The position numbers and the translations under genes are program-made. A stretch of 64,000 nt of DNA from the NCBI GenBank assembly GCA_027922465.2, contig BQMF02000027.1, positions 682,001-746,000 of the forward strand. Reading direction: 5' to 3'. The notes beneath the pieces were generated by a model, which saw only the letters and a list, made by a program, of their open reading frames with translations, was not told where the DNA came from and searched no databases. This stretch comes from Turritopsis dohrnii (taxonomy: Eukaryota; Cnidaria; Hydrozoa; Anthoathecata; Oceaniidae). This document shows positions 62,441 to 64,000 of the stretch, one piece after another (position 1 is the first letter of the stretch; every line of letters begins with the position of its first letter).

Positions 62441-63718
62441 ATGGCGGACATTGACATTGACCCCTTTGGAGAACATGGGATAACAGATGAGACAACAGAT
62501 GAGACATTTCCTCTCATACCACGTGGAGATCGTACAGGTGGACAGATACATACAGCCGAAGGTCGAGAAACATCATTTGGAGGTCTAAGTCTGAATACTA
62601 GAGTTTGGAAAGAACTAGTTGAAGGGTTGTATGATAGATTATCCGAAAAATTCCAGTCAAAACCTGAGGTGTTATATACCGATCTGTTTGAAATTAGAGA
62701 TGGTGAATTATACTACAAAGACAGTAGCAAACCATTGACGAACAATGGAAAACTAAGGGCTATTGATACTATAGCAGAAATACTTGGCAAAAAAAGGCTG
62801 CGTAATTTAGGGTATGATATACCTAAGAGCAAATTGTCAGCCCGACAGGCCGCTTCGCTTAACAAAATAGCAGAAGAGCTTCCCTCGACATCTAAAATCA
62901 CAACAGCAACCGATGTAGAGTTGGAAGATATGTCCGGTGATGTGGTGAACAGTACGGAAGATTTAATTTAAACGCTTAGACAACAATCGGTCGATCATGA
63001 AACAACTCAGACTGGCGATCTATTTGAATATCCTGTGCGTGAGCTGTTAGGATTGGATAAAGCGCTGAGAAACATACGAGGAGGTCTTCAGGAAGAGGTT
63101 GCAAAAAAGGTTCGAATAGAACAGCATATCGATAAGGAGAAAAACAAGTTGGAAGAAATGGAAAATGATACAACATACACAGATGAACAACGAAAAGAGG
63201 TTGAAGAGAGAATGGAGGGATTACGTGAAGAGTTGGAAGCTAGGAAAGAGAACATTAATATTCTCAAAGGCAAACTAAACAGTCAAGTTACGAGCATCAA
63301 AGAAACCATTGCTAAAGTCCTCGACAAAGATACCACATTGGGTGAAAGGATACGAACACTATTACGTGAACAAGGTATAACAATCGTTAGCGTTCTGACA
63401 GCGTTTGGTATGGCTATCGGTGTCCTTGTGGAAGCTTTGTTACCGGGAGGGTCAGCAGCTGGAAGCTCTTCACAAAATCCTGACAAAGGTGGTGATAAAA
63501 AGGACGATGCAAAGGAATGGATAAAAAATAAACTCAAAGCGTTAGCATCACTTCTAGGCAGATTGGCATCTAAAGCGGCAGAGGCTTTACCGGGAATAAT
63601 TGGGTCTATCGTATCATGGATATTGAACAGAGCAAAAGAAGTTGTAGGTTGGTTAAGTCAAAATTTATGGGCTCTGATTGTAGGGGTTGGGGGGGGGGGG
63701 GGGGGGGGGGGGGGTTGA
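62441..63718 (+). pseudogene. Polinton coiled-coil membrane protein, one in-frame stop and a poly-G tract
   Basis: ATG at 62441 (MADIDIDPFGEHGITDETTD), N-terminal domain with LSLNTRVWKELVEGLYDRLS and YTDLFEIRDGELYYKD, TAA at 62969-62971. The same reading frame continues without interruption to 63718: VRELLGLDKALRNIRGG, a long charged coiled coil (about 63090-63300), VLDKDTTLGERIRTLLREQG, a membrane segment (IVSVLTAFGMAIGVLVEALL), a linker and LGRLASKAAEALPGIIGSIV plus a last membrane segment that runs into 26 consecutive G. The counterpart in Polinton 1 (34807-35607) shows these parts belong to one protein; the stop is in the middle. The poly-G tract destroys the C-terminal membrane anchor. 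Confidence 0.6.
63689..63714 (+). repeat. 26-base G homopolymer
   Basis: GGGG run of 26 bases preceded by TAGGGGTT. Falls inside the coding frame of the coiled-coil gene. G-quadruplex capable; also a common assembly or sequencing artefact. Confidence 0.9.
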
Positions 63719-63804
63719 TCTATACGTACCTTGTGACTAGACGGTAACCACCTGAAGGTGTATATGTTACACGATACATGTAACATAATTTTTGTTGATG
63801 GTCT

Positions 63805-63999
63805 TCATCTTTCAAAATACCACACAATTCCACCAACACTGATCATACTCAGAGCTATAAAAGCCAATTCCCTTTCATGCTGATCATGACTCGGTGTATA
63901 AAAGTCGCTCAATACAGGCTCCCGTGGTAATGGTTCAAGATGATTACTAAACACCCTATTGTACTCTCTCATTGCATCATTTAGCTCTACGAATTTAGT
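63805..63999 (-). CDS. C-terminal end of a 353-aa-type Polinton protein (partial at window edge)
   Basis: Open from the window edge to TGA at 63805-63807. Segment TKFVELNDAMREYNRVFSNH, then a Pro-rich part and the end HERELAFIALSMISVGGIVW. The position (convergent with the coiled-coil gene) and the single C-terminal membrane segment next to a charged His/Glu stretch match the end of the 33778-34839 gene. Homology beyond that is not visible in the window. Counterpart relation is inferred. Confidence 0.5.
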   Translation of the reverse strand, partial: TKFVELNDAMREYNRVFSNHLEPLPREPVLSDFYTPSHDQHERELAFIALSMISVGGIVWYFER

Positions 64000-64000
64000 C

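Larger units (their letters stand above)
51392..64000. mobile_element. Polinton/Maverick 2, incomplete in the window, carrying a Penelope-like array
   Basis: Minus-strand DNA polymerase B, plus-strand integrase, small genes, membrane and coiled-coil proteins and the edge of the 353-aa-type gene. The left end lies somewhere in 51266-51391 but no terminal repeat can be verified, because the partner end is outside the window. The 57302-61690 section is a later insertion. The start and end given are those of the first and last recognised Polinton sequence. Confidence 0.85.

Overview
This is animal nuclear DNA. Three recognisable host genes with short exons and GT-AG introns (SIRT6, ECI1, RBM8A) lie on the minus strand in the first 8.2 kb; the rest is a dense, nested collection of mobile elements. 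The AT-rich composition, the mix of transposons (Polinton, Penelope-like, Harbinger, Kolobok-like, hAT, Helitron, Gypsy, LINE) and the character of the host genes suggest a cnidarian, perhaps a hydrozoan. That assignment is inference, because no taxon-diagnostic gene is present.

Layout. 0-8.2 kb: head-to-tail minus-strand genes RBM8A (exon-junction complex), ECI1 (mitochondrial fatty-acid oxidation) and the first two coding exons of SIRT6. The long RBM8A intron holds a hAT-like element and a decayed Helitron-like copy. 8.3-23.3 kb: no convincing host gene, but a series of DNA transposons whose ends and target duplications can be read: a Helitron, Harbinger-like elements with TAA or TTA duplications (one with a MADF gene remnant), a 2.4-kb element with TATA duplications, a TTAA element with a P2X7-C-terminal-like remnant, a TA element nested in a TAA element, and a long-inverted-repeat element built of TACTGCGCGC units. 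23.8-39.1 kb: a minus-strand Gypsy pol gene split by a 13,787-bp Polinton/Maverick (24941-38727), which has 5'-AG...CT-3' ends and a perfect 5-bp GAGCC target duplication.

Polinton 1 carries, in order: a TFIIS-like zinc ribbon, an ankyrin-like gene, a polymerase gene reduced to its SAP N-terminal part, small membrane proteins, a retroviral-type integrase, a probable replication-associated protein, a SAP-like protein, a BRO/KilA-N-type protein split by a fold-back element, a membrane protein, a probable minor capsid protein, a 353-residue protein, a coiled-coil membrane protein, the major capsid protein, the packaging ATPase, and a second ankyrin-like gene split by a Helitron. Most genes contain stops or frameshifts, so the copy is dead. 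Four copies of one promoter-like block sit upstream of its terminal genes.

39-47.8 kb: a 5'-truncated LINE tail, then an AT-rich tandem duplication whose second copy received two more DNA transposons. 47.8-51.3 kb: a minus-strand LINE with a YADD reverse transcriptase, a plus-strand Gypsy gag-pol remnant and a tRNA-derived SINE. 51.3-64 kb: a second Polinton, running off the window, with a nearly complete protein-primed type DNA polymerase B (broken by one frameshift and two stops), an intact integrase (D-D-35-E), small genes and structural genes. It is interrupted at 57.3-61.7 kb by a Penelope-like element array: one full 715-codon RT-GIY-YIG copy, one truncated tandem copy and one inverted truncated copy.

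The two Polintons share a gene set (integrase, SAP-polymerase, coiled-coil membrane protein, glycine-rich membrane protein, 353-aa-type protein) but in different orders and at different states of decay.
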